A stretch of DNA of 64,000 nt from Bradyrhizobium sp. 138 (GCF_023074075.1 NZ_JADPKT010000007.1:62001-126000), one strand, 5' to 3'. Positions 46,438-56,631 are shown, numbered from the stretch's first letter. Translations and numbers: made by a program. Notes: a model not told the origin generated them from the letters alone.

Positions 46438-46454
46438 TGGCATAGACCCTGCTT
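46438..46454 (+). promoter_or_regulatory. Sigma-54 promoter of glnB
   Basis: TGGCATAGACCCTGCTT matches the sigma-54 (RpoN) pattern TGGCAC-N5-TTGCT with the invariant GG and GC dinucleotides ten bases apart. It is about 170 bases upstream of the glnB start. From memory, glnB of Bradyrhizobium japonicum was reported to be transcribed from tandem promoters of which one is NtrC dependent, which agrees. Confidence 0.7.
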
Positions 46455-46568
46455 TCGAGGAAGCCGCTTCGGTTCGTCGTGCTCACTGGCCTTTCTCAGG
46501 GTGTCGCCGGCCGTTGTTGCCGGACAGGTCAGGGATCCCGGCTTAGCGAAGACAAGATCGTGCGTTAA

Positions 46569-46964
<396 letters not shown>

Positions 46965-47006
46965 GCCGGGTGCTATCCCGCATTTTGCGACACTCTGACA
47001 AGAAAA

Positions 47007-47024
47007 AGGCTGCTTCGGCGGCCT
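47007..47024 (+). other. Intercistronic hairpin between glnB and glnA
   Basis: AGGCTGC-TTCG-GCGGCCT, a 7-bp stem with one G-T pair and a stable tetraloop, about 40 bases after the glnB stop. It may attenuate or process the shared transcript. Confidence 0.4.
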
Positions 47025-47116
47025 GATTTCGTTTGTGCGGTCGCGCGCGAACTCGCCAAAAGCGAAAACAATGTTGCTCACCTGGAAACCGACCCGCAGA
47101 GCCAAAAGGGGTATGC

Positions 47117-48526
47117 ATGAAGACCGCCAAAGACGTCCTGAAATCGATCAAGGACAACGACGTCAAGTACGTCGACCTGCGCTTCACCGATCCGCGCGGC
47201 AAGTGGCAGCATGTGACGTTCGACGTCAGCATGATCGATGAAGACATCTTCGCCGAAGGAACGATGTTCGACGGCTCTTCGATTGCCGGCTGGAAGGCGA
47301 TCAACGAGTCCGACATGTGCCTGATGCCCGATCCGGTGACCGCGACGATCGATCCGTTCTTCGCCGAGACCACCATGGTCATCACCTGCGACGTGCTCGA
47401 GCCGACCACCGGCGAGCCCTACAACCGCGACCCCCGCGGCATCGCCAAGAAGGCCGAGGCCATGGTGAAGTCGATGGGCGTCGGCGACAGCGTGTTCGTC
47501 GGCCCGGAAGCAGAGTTCTTCGTGTTCGACGACGTGCGCTTCTCTTCCACCCCCTACAACACCGGTTTCCGCCTCGACTCCTCGGAGCTGCCGACCAACA
47601 CCGACACCGAATATGAAGGCGGCAACCTCGGCCACCGCATCCGCACCAAGGCCGGCTACTTCCCGGTGCCGCCGCAGGACTCCGTGCAGGACATGCGCTC
47701 TGAGATGCTCGGGGCCATGGCCAAGATGGGCGTCAAAGTCGAGAAGCATCACCACGAGGTCGCTTCCGCCCAGCACGAGCTGGGCATGAAGTTCGACACG
47801 CTGACGCTGATGGCCGACCACCTGCAGATCTACAAGTACTGCATCCATCAGGTCGCGCATATCTACGGCAAGACCGCCACCTTCATGCCGAAGCCGGTCT
47901 ACGGCGACAACGGCTCGGGCATGCACGTGCACCAGTCGATCTGGAAGGACGGCAAGCCGGTGTTCGCCGGCAACAAGTATGCCGACCTGTCGGAGACCTG
48001 CCTCCACTACATCGGCGGCATCATCAAGCACGCCAAGGCGATCAACGCCTTCACCAACCCGTCGACCAACTCCTACAAGCGTCTGGTCCCGGGCTATGAG
48101 GCCCCAGTGCTGCTGGCCTACTCCGCGCGCAACCGCTCGGCCTCATGCCGCATCCCCTACACCGCTTCGCCGAAGGCCAAGCGTGTCGAGGTGCGCTTCC
48201 CCGATCCGCTTGCCAATCCCTATCTCGGCTTCGCTGCGATGCTGATGGCCGGCCTCGACGGCATCAAGAACAAGATCGATCCGGGTCCGGCGATGGACAA
48301 GGACCTCTACGACCTGCCGAAGGAAGAGTTGAAGCAGATCCCGACCGTCTGCGGCAGCTTGCGCGAAGCGCTGGAAAACCTCGACAAGGACCGCGGCTTC
48401 CTCAAGAACGGCGGCGTGTTCGACGACGACTTCATCGACGCTTACATCGAGCTGAAGATGACCGAAGTCGAGCGCTTCGAAATGACACCGCACCCGGTCG
48501 AGTTCGACATGTACTATTCGGGCTGA
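47117..48526 (+). CDS. glnA: Glutamine synthetase type I
   Basis: 469-residue enzyme making glutamine from glutamate, ammonia and ATP; same length as E. coli GlnA. Motifs: [11 protein letters not shown] near residue 52 (Asp latch), [12 protein letters not shown] near 128, [10 protein letters not shown] near 178, [16 protein letters not shown] near 235, [14 protein letters not shown] near 270, NRSASCRIP and [13 protein letters not shown] near 350. The adenylylation site is in KDLYDLP near residue 395-400 (Tyr). The start has AAGGGG upstream. It is expected to be regulated by PII-controlled adenylylation. Confidence 0.98.
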   Translation: MKTAKDVLKSIKDNDVKYVDLRFTDPRGKWQHVTFDVSMIDEDIFAEGTMFDGSSIAGWKAINESDMCLMPDPVTATIDPFFAETTMVITCDVLEPTTGEPYNRDPRGIAKKAEAMVKSMGVGDSVFVGPEAEFFVFDDVRFSSTPYNTGFRLDSSELPTNTDTEYEGGNLGHRIRTKAGYFPVPPQDSVQDMRSEMLGAMAKMGVKVEKHHHEVASAQHELGMKFDTLTLMADHLQIYKYCIHQVAHIYGKTATFMPKPVYGDNGSGMHVHQSIWKDGKPVFAGNKYADLSETCLHYIGGIIKHAKAINAFTNPSTNSYKRLVPGYEAPVLLAYSARNRSASCRIPYTASPKAKRVEVRFPDPLANPYLGFAAMLMAGLDGIKNKIDPGPAMDKDLYDLPKEELKQIPTVCGSLREALENLDKDRGFLKNGGVFDDDFIDAYIELKMTEVERFEMTPHPVEFDMYYSG

Positions 48527-48551
48527 TCGGCCCAAATTTCATGCGACAAGC

Positions 48552-48583
48552 AAAAGGCGCTTCCGATGGAAGCGCCTTTTCGC
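48552..48583 (+). terminator. Terminator of glnA
   Basis: AAAAGGCGCTTCC-GAT-GGAAGCGCCTTTT, 25 bases after the glnA stop, followed by CGCTTTT. Perfect stem with T run. Confidence 0.88.
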
Positions 48584-48595
48584 TTTTGGGGCATC

Positions 48596-48736
48596 GTAGG
48601 GTGGGTTAGCCCTGCAGATGCGCAAAGCGCAAATGCAGGGCGTAACCCACCGCTGTCTCTGGCCGAGCAAACAGAAGAGGTGGGTTACGCCGTACGTATT
48701 GCGCTTCGCGCAATCCGCCCCGCTAACCCACCCTAC
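48596..48736. repeat. REP-like pair of palindromes after glnA
   Basis: Outer inverted repeat GTAGGGTGGGTTAGC at 48596-48610 with its exact complement at 48722-48736. Each half is itself a hairpin: stem GGTGGGTTA/TAACCCACC for 48600-48651, and the mirror unit from 48679 to 48736. The stem has the same plan as the repeats around the RAYT gene at 53.8-54.5 kb, with paired base changes. Confidence 0.7.
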
Positions 48737-48745
48737 AGATTACGA

Positions 48746-49882
48746 TCACCACGTCGCCGTGAACGCTTTCTGCAACTCCGCCGGCGCGGTCACGCCGCCT
48801 GCGATCAGCAATTGGGTGAGAACGCGCGCCTTCTGCGGATTGAGGTCCTCGGACACGACGAAACCGTTCTTGTCGTCGTCGACCTCGACGTTCCTTGTGA
48901 CGAAGCCGGATCGAACCCGGGTGGAGCGGACGACGATGATGCCCTTCTTGGCCGCCGCTTCGAGCGCATCGAGCGCCGGCTTCGACGTGTTGCCGTCGCC
49001 GACACCGGCGAGCACGATGCCTTTGGCGCCATGCGCAATGGCGTCCTCGATCGGAACGGCGTCCATATTGGCGTGCGAATAGACGATCGCGACGCGCGGC
49101 AATTGCTCGCCCGCCGGCAGCCGATAGGTCGCGCGCCTGAAGCCGGCGCCCTGGGTCATGAAGCGAATGCCGCCGGCGGTGTCGACATAACCGATCGGCC
49201 CGTCATTGGGCGCGCCGAACGTCTCGATGCTGGTGGTGTTGGTCTTGGTCACCGAGCGCGCACTCTGGATCTTGTCGTTCAGCACCGCCATGACGCCGCG
49301 CCCGCGCGCGCGGGGATCGGCGGCCACCTGCACCGCCTCGTAGAGATTGCCGGGGCCGTCCGCGCTCACGGCCGTCGCCGGCCGCATCGAGCCGACGATC
49401 ACCACCGGCTTGTCGCCGCCCACCACGTTGTCGAGAAAGAACGCGGTCTCCTCCAGCGTGTCGGTGCCGTGGGTGATGACGATTCCATCGGCCTCGTTCT
49501 TGTCGAAGGCGCCCTGGATGCGGCGGGCCAGCGCGAACCAGACCTTGTCGTTCATGTCCTGGGACCCGATCGACGAGATCTGCTCGGCATTCAGCTTGGC
49601 GAGCTTGTCGAGGCCCGGGACGGACTGCATCAGCTGCTCGCCGGTGATCTGGCCTGATTTGTACGCGCCCGTCGCACGCGCGTCGGCCTGGCCCGCGATG
49701 GTGCCGCCCGTCGCCAGCACCAGAATGCGGGGCAGATTGGCGCTGGGGGCGTCCTTGCCCGGCTCTGCGGCCTGAACCGCGGGGCCGATCGGCCACGCAC
49801 AAAGTGCAAGGGCGACCAGTGGAACGGCAAGCATGAATGTCCGACGTTGGCGGCTTGCTGGGCTAATGGCGTGCTTCGTCAT
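48746..49882 (-). CDS. ansB: Type II L-asparaginase (periplasmic)
   Basis: 378-residue amidohydrolase releasing ammonia from asparagine. A signal peptide precedes the mature part (RTFMLAVPLVALALCAWP, cleavage near VQAAEP). The first catalytic Thr is in ILVLATGGTIAGQ and the second Thr-Asp pair in GIVITHGTDTLEETAFFL, with GSMRPATAVSADGPGNLYEA following; all are family signatures. The start at 49882 has GGGGAG 10 bases upstream. Placed near glnBA, it may add periplasmic ammonia scavenging. Confidence 0.94.
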   Translation of the reverse strand: MTKHAISPASRQRRTFMLAVPLVALALCAWPIGPAVQAAEPGKDAPSANLPRILVLATGGTIAGQADARATGAYKSGQITGEQLMQSVPGLDKLAKLNAEQISSIGSQDMNDKVWFALARRIQGAFDKNEADGIVITHGTDTLEETAFFLDNVVGGDKPVVIVGSMRPATAVSADGPGNLYEAVQVAADPRARGRGVMAVLNDKIQSARSVTKTNTTSIETFGAPNDGPIGYVDTAGGIRFMTQGAGFRRATYRLPAGEQLPRVAIVYSHANMDAVPIEDAIAHGAKGIVLAGVGDGNTSKPALDALEAAAKKGIIVVRSTRVRSGFVTRNVEVDDDKNGFVVSEDLNPQKARVLTQLLIAGGVTAPAELQKAFTATW

Positions 49883-49963
49883 CGAATGTTTCTCCCCGTT
49901 GAGGTCGGTAACATTCGACACGCCCATTAGGGCCGAAGATGGGTCATTCTCGCGCGCTTACCG

Positions 49964-50725
49964 CTATGGATTGTCACGCCGCGGCATGAAATGGTCGAGC
50001 AGGCCCGTCGGCAGCGGAAACACGACGGTCGACGACCGTTCGCCCGCGATGTCGTGCAGGGCCGCGAAATAGCGCAACTGCATCGCCTGAGGCTCCTGCG
50101 CGAGAATGCGGCCGGCTTCGACCAGCTTTTCAGCAGCCTGCTGCTCGCCCATCGCATTGATCACCTTGGCCCGCCGCAAGCGCTCCGCCTCGGCCTGTTT
50201 GGCAATCGCGCGAACCATGGTTTCGTTGATGTCCACGTCCTTGATCTCGATGCCGGTGACCTTGATCCCCCAGACATCGGTCTGCTTGTCGAGGATCTCC
50301 TGGATGTCCGCGTTCAGCCTGTCGCGCTCGGCAAGCATCTCGTCGAGCTCGTGCTTGCCGAGCACCGAGCGCAACGTCGTCTGGGCGAGCTGGCTGGTGG
50401 CGGCCATGTAGTCGCCGACCTTGATGATGGCCCGTTCGGGGTCGACAATGCGGAAGTACAGAACGGCGTTGACCTTGACGGACACGTTGTCCCGCGAAAT
50501 CACGTCCTGCGGCGGCACCACCTGCACCATCACCCGCAGATCGACCTTGACGAGCTGCTGCACGACCGGAACGAGGATGATGAGGCCGGGGCCCTTCACG
50601 CCGGTAAAGCGGCCGAGCGTAAAGATGACGCCACGCTCGTACTCGCGCAGAATTCGAATAGCCTGGGATAGAAACAGGACGACAAGCAGCGCGAGCGCCG
50701 CATAGGTCGAATATTCCAGCATCAT
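49964..50725 (-). CDS. Slipin, SPFH-domain membrane protein
   Basis: 253-residue stomatin/slipin-type protein. An N-terminal helix ([20 protein letters not shown]) is followed by the SPFH/band-7 domain ([61 protein letters not shown]) and a coiled coil rich in Ala/Glu. Such proteins make membrane microdomain scaffolds and are usually partnered with NfeD proteases. Its ATG overlaps the stop of the nfeD-type gene by ATGA. Confidence 0.93.
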   Translation of the reverse strand: MMLEYSTYAALALLVVLFLSQAIRILREYERGVIFTLGRFTGVKGPGLIILVPVVQQLVKVDLRVMVQVVPPQDVISRDNVSVKVNAVLYFRIVDPERAIIKVGDYMAATSQLAQTTLRSVLGKHELDEMLAERDRLNADIQEILDKQTDVWGIKVTGIEIKDVDINETMVRAIAKQAEAERLRRAKVINAMGEQQAAEKLVEAGRILAQEPQAMQLRYFAALHDIAGERSSTVVFPLPTGLLDHFMPRRDNP

Positions 50726-52104
50726 GAAGAGCCTCCCTCGCCTGTTCGCGCCGGCGCGCGCCGTATCAGCACCGTAAGGTCGACGACGCTTGCGATTTCG
50801 ACCATCTCTCCGGGCTTGAACGTGTCGGCGCCGCGCGCCTGCCAGCGCTCACCATGGGCGAACACATGGCCTTCGCTCCCGTTCCAGTCGAGAACCTCGG
50901 CGGGCAGGCCGCGCATGGCCTGCGCGCCGACGAGTGCAGGAGCTTTACGGATGCGCCGAAGCGAACCAAGCACGACGAGAGCAAAGCCGGCGAACGCGGC
51001 CGCGGTGATGCCGATCACCCACCACGACAGGCGGTAGCCGGGCGCCTCGGCCCTGAACAGCATCAGGGCTCCCAGCACGAAGGCGATGATCCCTCCGAAG
51101 CCGACCACCACGGTCGGGTTGAAGGCTTCGACGGTGAGAAGCACGAGTCCGACCAGCATCAGGGCGAGGCCGGCATAATTGATCGGCAGCAAATTGAGTG
51201 CATAGAGGCCGATCAGCAGGCAGATCGCGCCGACGACTCCCGGGGCGACGGCACCGGGAGACATGAACTCGAAGATCAGGCCGTAGATGCCAATCATCAG
51301 GAGAATGAACGCCACGTTCGGATCGGTGATGACCGCCAGGAAGCGGGAGATCCGTCCGGGGTCGATGGCTTCGACGATGGCATCCTTCGTCGCGAGGCGC
51401 TGCGTCTTGCCGCCCACGACCTCCACCACACGACCATCGAGCTGCCGCAGCAATTCAGCCTGGTCGCGCGCGACGAGATCGATGGCATGTGCCTCCAGCG
51501 CCCCGTTGGCAGAGAGTGTAGCAGCCTCCCGGACCGCCTTCTCAGCCCAGTCCGCATTGCGGCTGCGCAGCTCCGCAAGGCTGCGGATGAAGGCGACGGC
51601 ATCGTTCGTCGCCTTCGCCGTCATCGCGTCCTTCGGCTCATCCTTCTTGTCTTTGCTGTCTTTGTCCGGTGTACCGCTCGGCAGCCCCGGAAGCGGCCCG
51701 CCAATCTGCACCGGCGTCGCCGCACCGATATTGGTGCCCGGTGCCATGGCCGCGACGTGGGTCGCATAAAGGATATAGGTCCCCGCACTCGCCGCATGGG
51801 CGCCGGAGGGGGCGACGTAACCGATGACAGGGATGGGCGAGGCGAGCACATCCGCGATGATCTCGCGCATGCTGGAATTGAGACCGCCGGGTGTGTTCAT
51901 TCTCAGAAGCACGACCTCGGCACGCCGCTCGCTTGCCTGGGCCAAGGCCTCCTTCACGTAACTGGCCGACGCAGGGCCAATGGCCCCGTCGATCGAAACA
52001 ATCAGTGCAAGACGCCTGCTCTCCTCCGCTGGGCTGGGAAGGAGGCAGCAGGTCAAAGCCACGACGCTGATCGCCGCAACGAGGGCCGCCTTCATGGTCT
52101 GCAC
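50722..52104 (-). CDS. NfeD-family membrane serine protease (ClpP-class)
   Basis: 460 residues from a GTG with GGGAG 7 bases upstream; [10 protein letters not shown] three codons in is an alternative. A signal peptide is followed by a ClpP-like protease domain: [15 protein letters not shown] near residue 65, [17 protein letters not shown] with the catalytic Ser near 100, and the Lys in the following helix. Four or five membrane helices ([23 protein letters not shown] onward) and a C-terminal OB-fold NfeD domain ([21 protein letters not shown]) complete it. It works with the slipin encoded next. Confidence 0.92.
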   Translation of the reverse strand: MQTMKAALVAAISVVALTCCLLPSPAEESRRLALIVSIDGAIGPASASYVKEALAQASERRAEVVLLRMNTPGGLNSSMREIIADVLASPIPVIGYVAPSGAHAASAGTYILYATHVAAMAPGTNIGAATPVQIGGPLPGLPSGTPDKDSKDKKDEPKDAMTAKATNDAVAFIRSLAELRSRNADWAEKAVREAATLSANGALEAHAIDLVARDQAELLRQLDGRVVEVVGGKTQRLATKDAIVEAIDPGRISRFLAVITDPNVAFILLMIGIYGLIFEFMSPGAVAPGVVGAICLLIGLYALNLLPINYAGLALMLVGLVLLTVEAFNPTVVVGFGGIIAFVLGALMLFRAEAPGYRLSWWVIGITAAAFAGFALVVLGSLRRIRKAPALVGAQAMRGLPAEVLDWNGSEGHVFAHGERWQARGADTFKPGEMVEIASVVDLTVLIRRAPARTGEGGSS

Positions 52105-52282
52105 GGCAGGGCTCCCTTGCAGAGCATATGGTGCGCGTCTCGTGAACCTCAATGCTGTCCGAGGAGACCGGCGCTGCGATTGTGCAACGCAATGGAAATG
52201 GCCATGCAGGATGCGATGTGGTCGGTTGGCAAAAGCGCGGGCGGATCATGCCTGCGGCTGATCCGCCGTGCGCCAAGCGCTG

Positions 52283-52537
52283 CTACCGTGTCACTCTCAC
52301 GCCATCGGGCCCGATCGTGCCGAACGTCCCGGCGATGATCTCAGCCGTCGGCTGCATGCCGCCGAGCGACCAGTGCGAGGCCTCCTGCTCCTCGATCCTG
52401 ACCCAGACGTTGCGGCGGAAATCCGGGTTGTTCTGCCCTTCGACCTCGACCATCAGGTCGGTGACGCGTTCGAGCAGCGTCTTCTTCTGGGCAGCGTCCA
52501 GGATACCGCGCACGGTGGAAATGGTGACGTAAGGCAT
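52283..52537 (-). CDS. Tautomerase-family protein (4-oxalocrotonate tautomerase-like)
   Basis: 84-residue small enzyme. After removal of the initiator Met, the N-terminal Pro of MPYVTISTVRGILDAAQK is the general base of the tautomerase family; KKTLLERVTDLMVEVEG follows in the typical helix. Substrate not known. It is divergent from the GlxA-type regulator gene with about 150 bases between, so the two may be functionally linked. Confidence 0.85.
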   Translation of the reverse strand: MPYVTISTVRGILDAAQKKTLLERVTDLMVEVEGQNNPDFRRNVWVRIEEQEASHWSLGGMQPTAEIIAGTFGTIGPDGVRVTR

Positions 52538-52688
52538 GTCTCTCTCCGTTCATGTCATGTGACGAGACCGGAAGATTGGACCGGACAGCGCCGGCAAGGC
52601 AGTGGCGGATAAGACAGAGATCGCGCAATTTCCGCCATGCGGCTCGCACAGCGATCGGGTAACATCGCGGCACCTGTCCGGAGGACCC

Positions 52689-53714
52689 ATGAAGGTCGCA
52701 ATTCTCGCGGTGGAAGGTTGCATGCATTCGGCGATCGCGGGGATCGCCGACATCCTGTCGCTCGCCAACCATGTCATGCAGCAGAGCGCCGCAAAATCCC
52801 GCTTCACCTGCCAGACGCTGTCGCTCGACGGCAAGCCCGTGCGTGCCGGCGGCGGCCGGATGGTGGCCGTCGATGGCGCGATCGATAGACACGCTCGCTT
52901 CGACGCGATCATCGTACCAGGCAACCTCGTCGATCACGTAACGGCCGAGCGGCTGCAACCGCAATATGCCCGTGCCGGCGCCTGGCTCCGGCAGCAGCAC
53001 GCTAACGGCCGGCTGATCGGCGCGTTCTGCAGCGGCGTGTTCCTGCTGGCCGGCGCCGGGCTGCTCGACAACCGCCGCGCCACCATCACCTGGTGGCTGC
53101 AAGGCGAGCTGCGGCAACGCCATCCCACGATCGACCTCGCGGCCGACGCAGTCATCACGGCTGCGGACCGCCTCGTCTGCGCCGCCGGGCCGATGTCATG
53201 GGTCGACCTCCTGCTCAGGCTGATCGAGATGATCGAAGGCAAAGAGATCGCGAAGTTGTGCGCGGACTACGTCGTCATCGACACGGCCCAGCGGACCCAG
53301 TCGATCTTCATGCCCGTCGGCTATTTGCTCTCGCAGGACCCGCTGCTGACCAGAGCCGACCTGCTGGTTCGCCGCACCGGCAAGGCGCCGATGACGGTCA
53401 AGCGCCTTGCCGGCGCGCTCGGCCTCAGCGAGCGTACGCTGAACCGGAAATTTCAGGAGCTCACGCACGAACCGCCGCAAGCCTTCATCATGCGCCGCCG
53501 CGTCGAGCACGCGCGCACGCTGCTGGAGACGACGACGCAACCGATCAAGGCCATCGCACGCACGGCCGGCTACGAGGATGAGAGCAGCTTTCGCAAGGCG
53601 TTCCGCAAGCTGTACCTTGATGTCACCGCAGGCCTATCGCGCCCGGCGGATGGAGCGGACGGTGTAGAGACAAGCCTTGCGTGTCAGATCCGTCGGTTTT
53701 CGTTCTGCATCTGA
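52689..53714 (+). CDS. GlxA-family transcriptional regulator with altered C-terminus
   Basis: 341 residues. The N-terminal DJ-1/PfpI-like domain (MKVAILAVEGCMHSAIAGIADILSLA, in part; LIGAFCSGVFLLAGAGLLD) is followed by an AraC-type DNA-binding domain (MTVKRLAGALGLSERTLNRKF; IKAIARTAGYEDESSFRKAF). The last conserved segment is broken: in frame it reads LYLDVTAGLSR, but one base lower gives TLMSPQAYRARRMERTV and a stop at 53667, the family's normal end. One extra T at 53612 explains this. The DNA-binding core is intact, so function may remain. Confidence 0.82.
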   Translation: MKVAILAVEGCMHSAIAGIADILSLANHVMQQSAAKSRFTCQTLSLDGKPVRAGGGRMVAVDGAIDRHARFDAIIVPGNLVDHVTAERLQPQYARAGAWLRQQHANGRLIGAFCSGVFLLAGAGLLDNRRATITWWLQGELRQRHPTIDLAADAVITAADRLVCAAGPMSWVDLLLRLIEMIEGKEIAKLCADYVVIDTAQRTQSIFMPVGYLLSQDPLLTRADLLVRRTGKAPMTVKRLAGALGLSERTLNRKFQELTHEPPQAFIMRRRVEHARTLLETTTQPIKAIARTAGYEDESSFRKAFRKLYLDVTAGLSRPADGADGVETSLACQIRRFSFCI

Positions 53715-53757
53715 CTCCACTTCGTTCTCAAAGAACAAATCAGATCCGCAAAAACGG

Positions 53758-53794
53758 GGACGGACCAATTCCTACTGATTGGTTTATTCCGTCC
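53758..53794. repeat. Nested hairpin left of the RAYT element
   Basis: GGACGGA at 53758-53764 pairs with TCCGTCC at 53788-53794, and inside CCAAT pairs with ATTGG. It lies 40 bases before the left inverted repeat of the RAYT module. Confidence 0.4.
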
Positions 53795-53833
53795 GAGATT
53801 TGGAATGCGGCTTGAATGCATGGAGCCAGTTCT

Positions 53834-54473
53834 CGTAGGGCGGATTAGCCGAAGGCGTAATCCGCCGACTGTTCGCGACGCTCACGCAGATTCGCCAAAG
53901 TCACCGTCCGCGCTGCTATCCCCCGCCCAATCCTCGGGAAACAGCCCGGCCTCGACATCTCGGTGAAACGACGAATGTGGCCAGTCCAACACGCGGGTCA
54001 CATATCCGTGCTTGACTGGATTGATGTAACAATACTCGACATGGCGTGCATAGTCGGCCTCGTCGCTGATGAGGTGCTCCCAGAATCGGTTCTGCCATAT
54101 GCCACGTTCCCGTCCTGCGATCTGTACCGCCGTGAGGGGCTCCGTCTTCGGCAAGGTCTTGACGAATCGCGTCTTGATCAACCTCCACCGCATGGAAAAA
54201 TCGGCATCGCCGTCCGGAAGCGTCCAGACAGCATGAGGGTGGTTCGGAAGAACGACAAACGCATCGATTGTGAAAGAATAGTCCCGACGCGTCGCTGCAA
54301 CGGCCGCGCGCAGCGCTGCGATGTGCTCGACAAGCAGCCTCTGCTTCCGGTCGAGAAGATTGACCGTGAAGAACCAGCAACCACCCGGAACAAATGCACG
54401 GCGATAGTTTGGCATTGAAGCTGCCCGATCAGGTCAAGATGGCGGATTACGCCTTCGGCTAATCCGCCCTACG
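53834..54473. mobile_element. RAYT/REP module: transposase gene enclosed in a perfect 33-bp inverted repeat
   Basis: The left copy at 53834-53866 and the right copy at 54441-54473 are exact reverse complements over 33 bases. Each copy is itself a hairpin with stem GGCGGATTA/TAATCCGCC and an inner GCC-GAA-GGC. They enclose a REP-associated tyrosine transposase gene. This is the layout of a REPtron, in which the transposase acts on its flanking REP sequences. Confidence 0.85.
53882..54415 (-). CDS. REP-associated tyrosine transposase (RAYT, Y1 family)
   Basis: 177-residue single-strand DNA transposase of the IS200/IS605-like Y1 superfamily. The N-terminus MPNYRRAFVPGGCWFFTVNL and LPNHPHAVW (metal-binding H59-P-H61 of the HUH motif) are typical. 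The C-terminal helix has WQNRFWEHLISDEADYARHV followed by EYCYINPVKHGYV; the catalytic Tyr is among residues 122-130. Full length and undamaged, so it may be active. RAYTs are domesticated, often single-copy transposases that spread REP palindromes. Confidence 0.9.
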   Translation of the reverse strand: MPNYRRAFVPGGCWFFTVNLLDRKQRLLVEHIAALRAAVAATRRDYSFTIDAFVVLPNHPHAVWTLPDGDADFSMRWRLIKTRFVKTLPKTEPLTAVQIAGRERGIWQNRFWEHLISDEADYARHVEYCYINPVKHGYVTRVLDWPHSSFHRDVEAGLFPEDWAGDSSADGDFGESA

Positions 54474-54488
54474 CACCAGCACACATCG

Positions 54489-55002
54489 TCACTTGTCCGG
54501 AAAGTTGACGAAGCGGATCGTCATCCGACAGCCACCTTGCATCTGACGGCCAAGCGCGCCGCCCGTCCAGTCGGTGACGAAGCCGCTCCCATTCGAAGCC
54601 GCTGACGAGGAACGGCTTGCCGTTGGCCTTCTGCACATCGGCAAGGCTCGATCCGATCGTGACGCCGGCGACGTTCCAGAGGCTGGTCTTGCCGGCGTCG
54701 CGCAAAGTCAGGCCGGAGGCGCGCCCGGCCTTGTCGTCGGTGAAGGCGACCTCGATGCGGCGGTCCCTCGCCTTTGGAAACAGCACGATCCCCTTGTCTC
54801 GCCCTCGGCGCCCGGCAGGTCCTGCACCACGGCGTCCTTGCCGTAGCGCTGTTTCAGGGTCTTCTCGGTGTCGTCAGGCCGCCACCGGCGAAGTGCAGGT
54901 GATCGGCCCCTCCTGCGCCGGAGCGCTTTGGGCAAATGCGGAGGACGCGAGCAAGAGAAGGACCCTGACGGTGACGCTGCGCTTCGTCGCGAGACAATCC
55001 AA
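54489..55002 (-). pseudogene. Broken gene for a small exported protein
   Basis: Three reading frames must be joined to recover one protein. A TTG-started signal segment (TVRVLLLLASSAFAQ, then EGPITCTSPVA) is followed in a second frame by DDTEKTLKQRYGKDAVVQDL, in a third by LFPKARDRRIEVAFTDDKAG through LADVQKANGKPFLVSGFEW, and finally, after another shift near 54590, by GFVTDWTGGALGRQMQGG and CRMTIRFVNFPDK before the TGA at 54489. At least three frameshifts make it a pseudogene unless the sequence is poor here. The intact family looks like small periplasmic proteins of unknown function. Confidence 0.7.
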
Positions 55003-55025
55003 CAGTTGGCTTCAGCAGGTCCAGC

Positions 55026-56172
55026 TCAGGAATACCCTGCGGTAGGGCCTAGGCGCTCGTAATGACGGAAAGCGCGTTCCCCAGTCCAGCTCACAGCCGC
55101 GCATCGCGGATCGACTTTCGCAATCTCGCCGATGCTTTCGAGTTGTGCCGGATGATCGACGCGCGCTACCTTCCAGTTCGTTCGAAAGCAACTGCCGCCA
55201 GTTCCGAACAGCCAAATGCTGGACTCCGAATGCGACATCATGAACGAGGCCCGCCCCGACGATCCATCGCACACTGGCTCTGTTGCATTTGGCAGAAGGC
55301 CGCGCACCACTTCGGCTGTTGCTGGGTCGAGATAAAAAAGGTTCGTACCTTCCGCAGCAATGCAGAAGGTGATCAGGCCACCATCTCGAGGAATCAGAGC
55401 AGCGCGTGGGCAGGGCGCGGGTCCCACCCGAGTTTGAACGATCGTCTCCGGAACGTCCTTCTGCCACAAAACCTGCCCCTGAGCCCATCACCGCGATCAA
55501 ATCATTCAGGACAGCGACCGAAGCGCCTCGTCCTGTTCCGAACGTCTTCTCCCAGATGATCTTTCCATCGCCAGATATCCGCGCGAGCCAATTTGTATCG
55601 TCTTCTCTGCCGACAATTACCGCGTCGCCGGAGGACAAGACCGCCATGTCAAATATGGCATGCTCACGCTTGCGCGCAGTTACAATTTCCCAAACCAGAT
55701 GTCCGTCCGGGCCGAGCTTTGCGAGGTAGGCATCTGACAAAGGAGCGCTGGCATATGATCGCCCAATATTCGTCGTCCCACCGATCCAGATCGAGCCGTC
55801 GGCCGCCACTGCCGAATGAATGTCGTACGGAATTAGCTTCTTCGCGCTCTGAAGCGGAACGCGCGATCCTACACCCAGCGCGCTCGCGCTAATCAACAAT
55901 GACAGGCGCTGCTCACGATCCTGGAGAACGAGAACGGCCGTTCCGTTCGCTGCTGGGGCAATGTCGACTATCCTGACGTCCGGGATGGACCAAAGGTATT
56001 TGGACGACGTTATCAGACCATGGCCATCGTTCGGCTCCGCCGACAGGGGTCCGTTCAGGCAGGCTAACAAGCCAAGAGCGAACAATAAGGCGCCTAACTT
56101 CCGAAGGGCCTGCGAAATGAGACTATACCCATCGAGCCTCGACAATTCTCTGATCTGTCGTATGTCTGGCAT
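55026..56172 (-). pseudogene. Frameshifted gene for an exported beta-propeller-like protein
   Basis: The first part from MPDIRQIREL has a signal or lipoprotein leader (LGALLFALGLLACLNGPLSA) and repeated blade-like text (DVRIVDIAPAANGTAVLVLQ; IWIGGTTNIGRSY; AVLSSGDAVIVGREDDTNWL; IIWEKTFGTG). Near 55476-55490, at a CCCC run, the frame shifts; the continuation GQVLWQKDVPETIVQTRVG through FCIAAEGTNLFYLDPAT ends at 55026. A beta-propeller sensor or surface protein is likely. One frameshift, so error or recent loss are both possible. Confidence 0.65.
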
Positions 56173-56631
56173 GTTCGTCCCTACAGCGCGCAGGCTATTT
56201 GAAATGTGTGAGCGCACAAGGGGAAAGTTGACGACGGCAAACGCAGCACACCAACACGCACCGTCGGTCGTGGCGGCCGGCACATCAAGAGTCATTGACG
56301 TCTTCAACGCTCCGCTTCTTCTCCGTCATGCTTGGCATGCCTGCGGAGCACAAGGTCCAGAATGACGAACAGAGGTCGAGCCCCCGCGAGGCGTCGGGCA
56401 AAACACCCCGTCAAGCCCTCCTCGCAAAAATATTCCACTTTCCCGAATTTCGGATTTGTGGCATACAGCCGCCATCCCGGCCCTTGCCAAAGGGGCGCTT
56501 CGCGATCGTCACGAGATGCGGGCCGGGTGGCGGTGGACGCGGTAGCGCCGGCGCGGCATGCATGAGACAGGGCGGGCGACCGTGAGTCCTCAGGCGGCGC
56601 GATACGACACGGCGCGGTCACAGCGGTCTCG

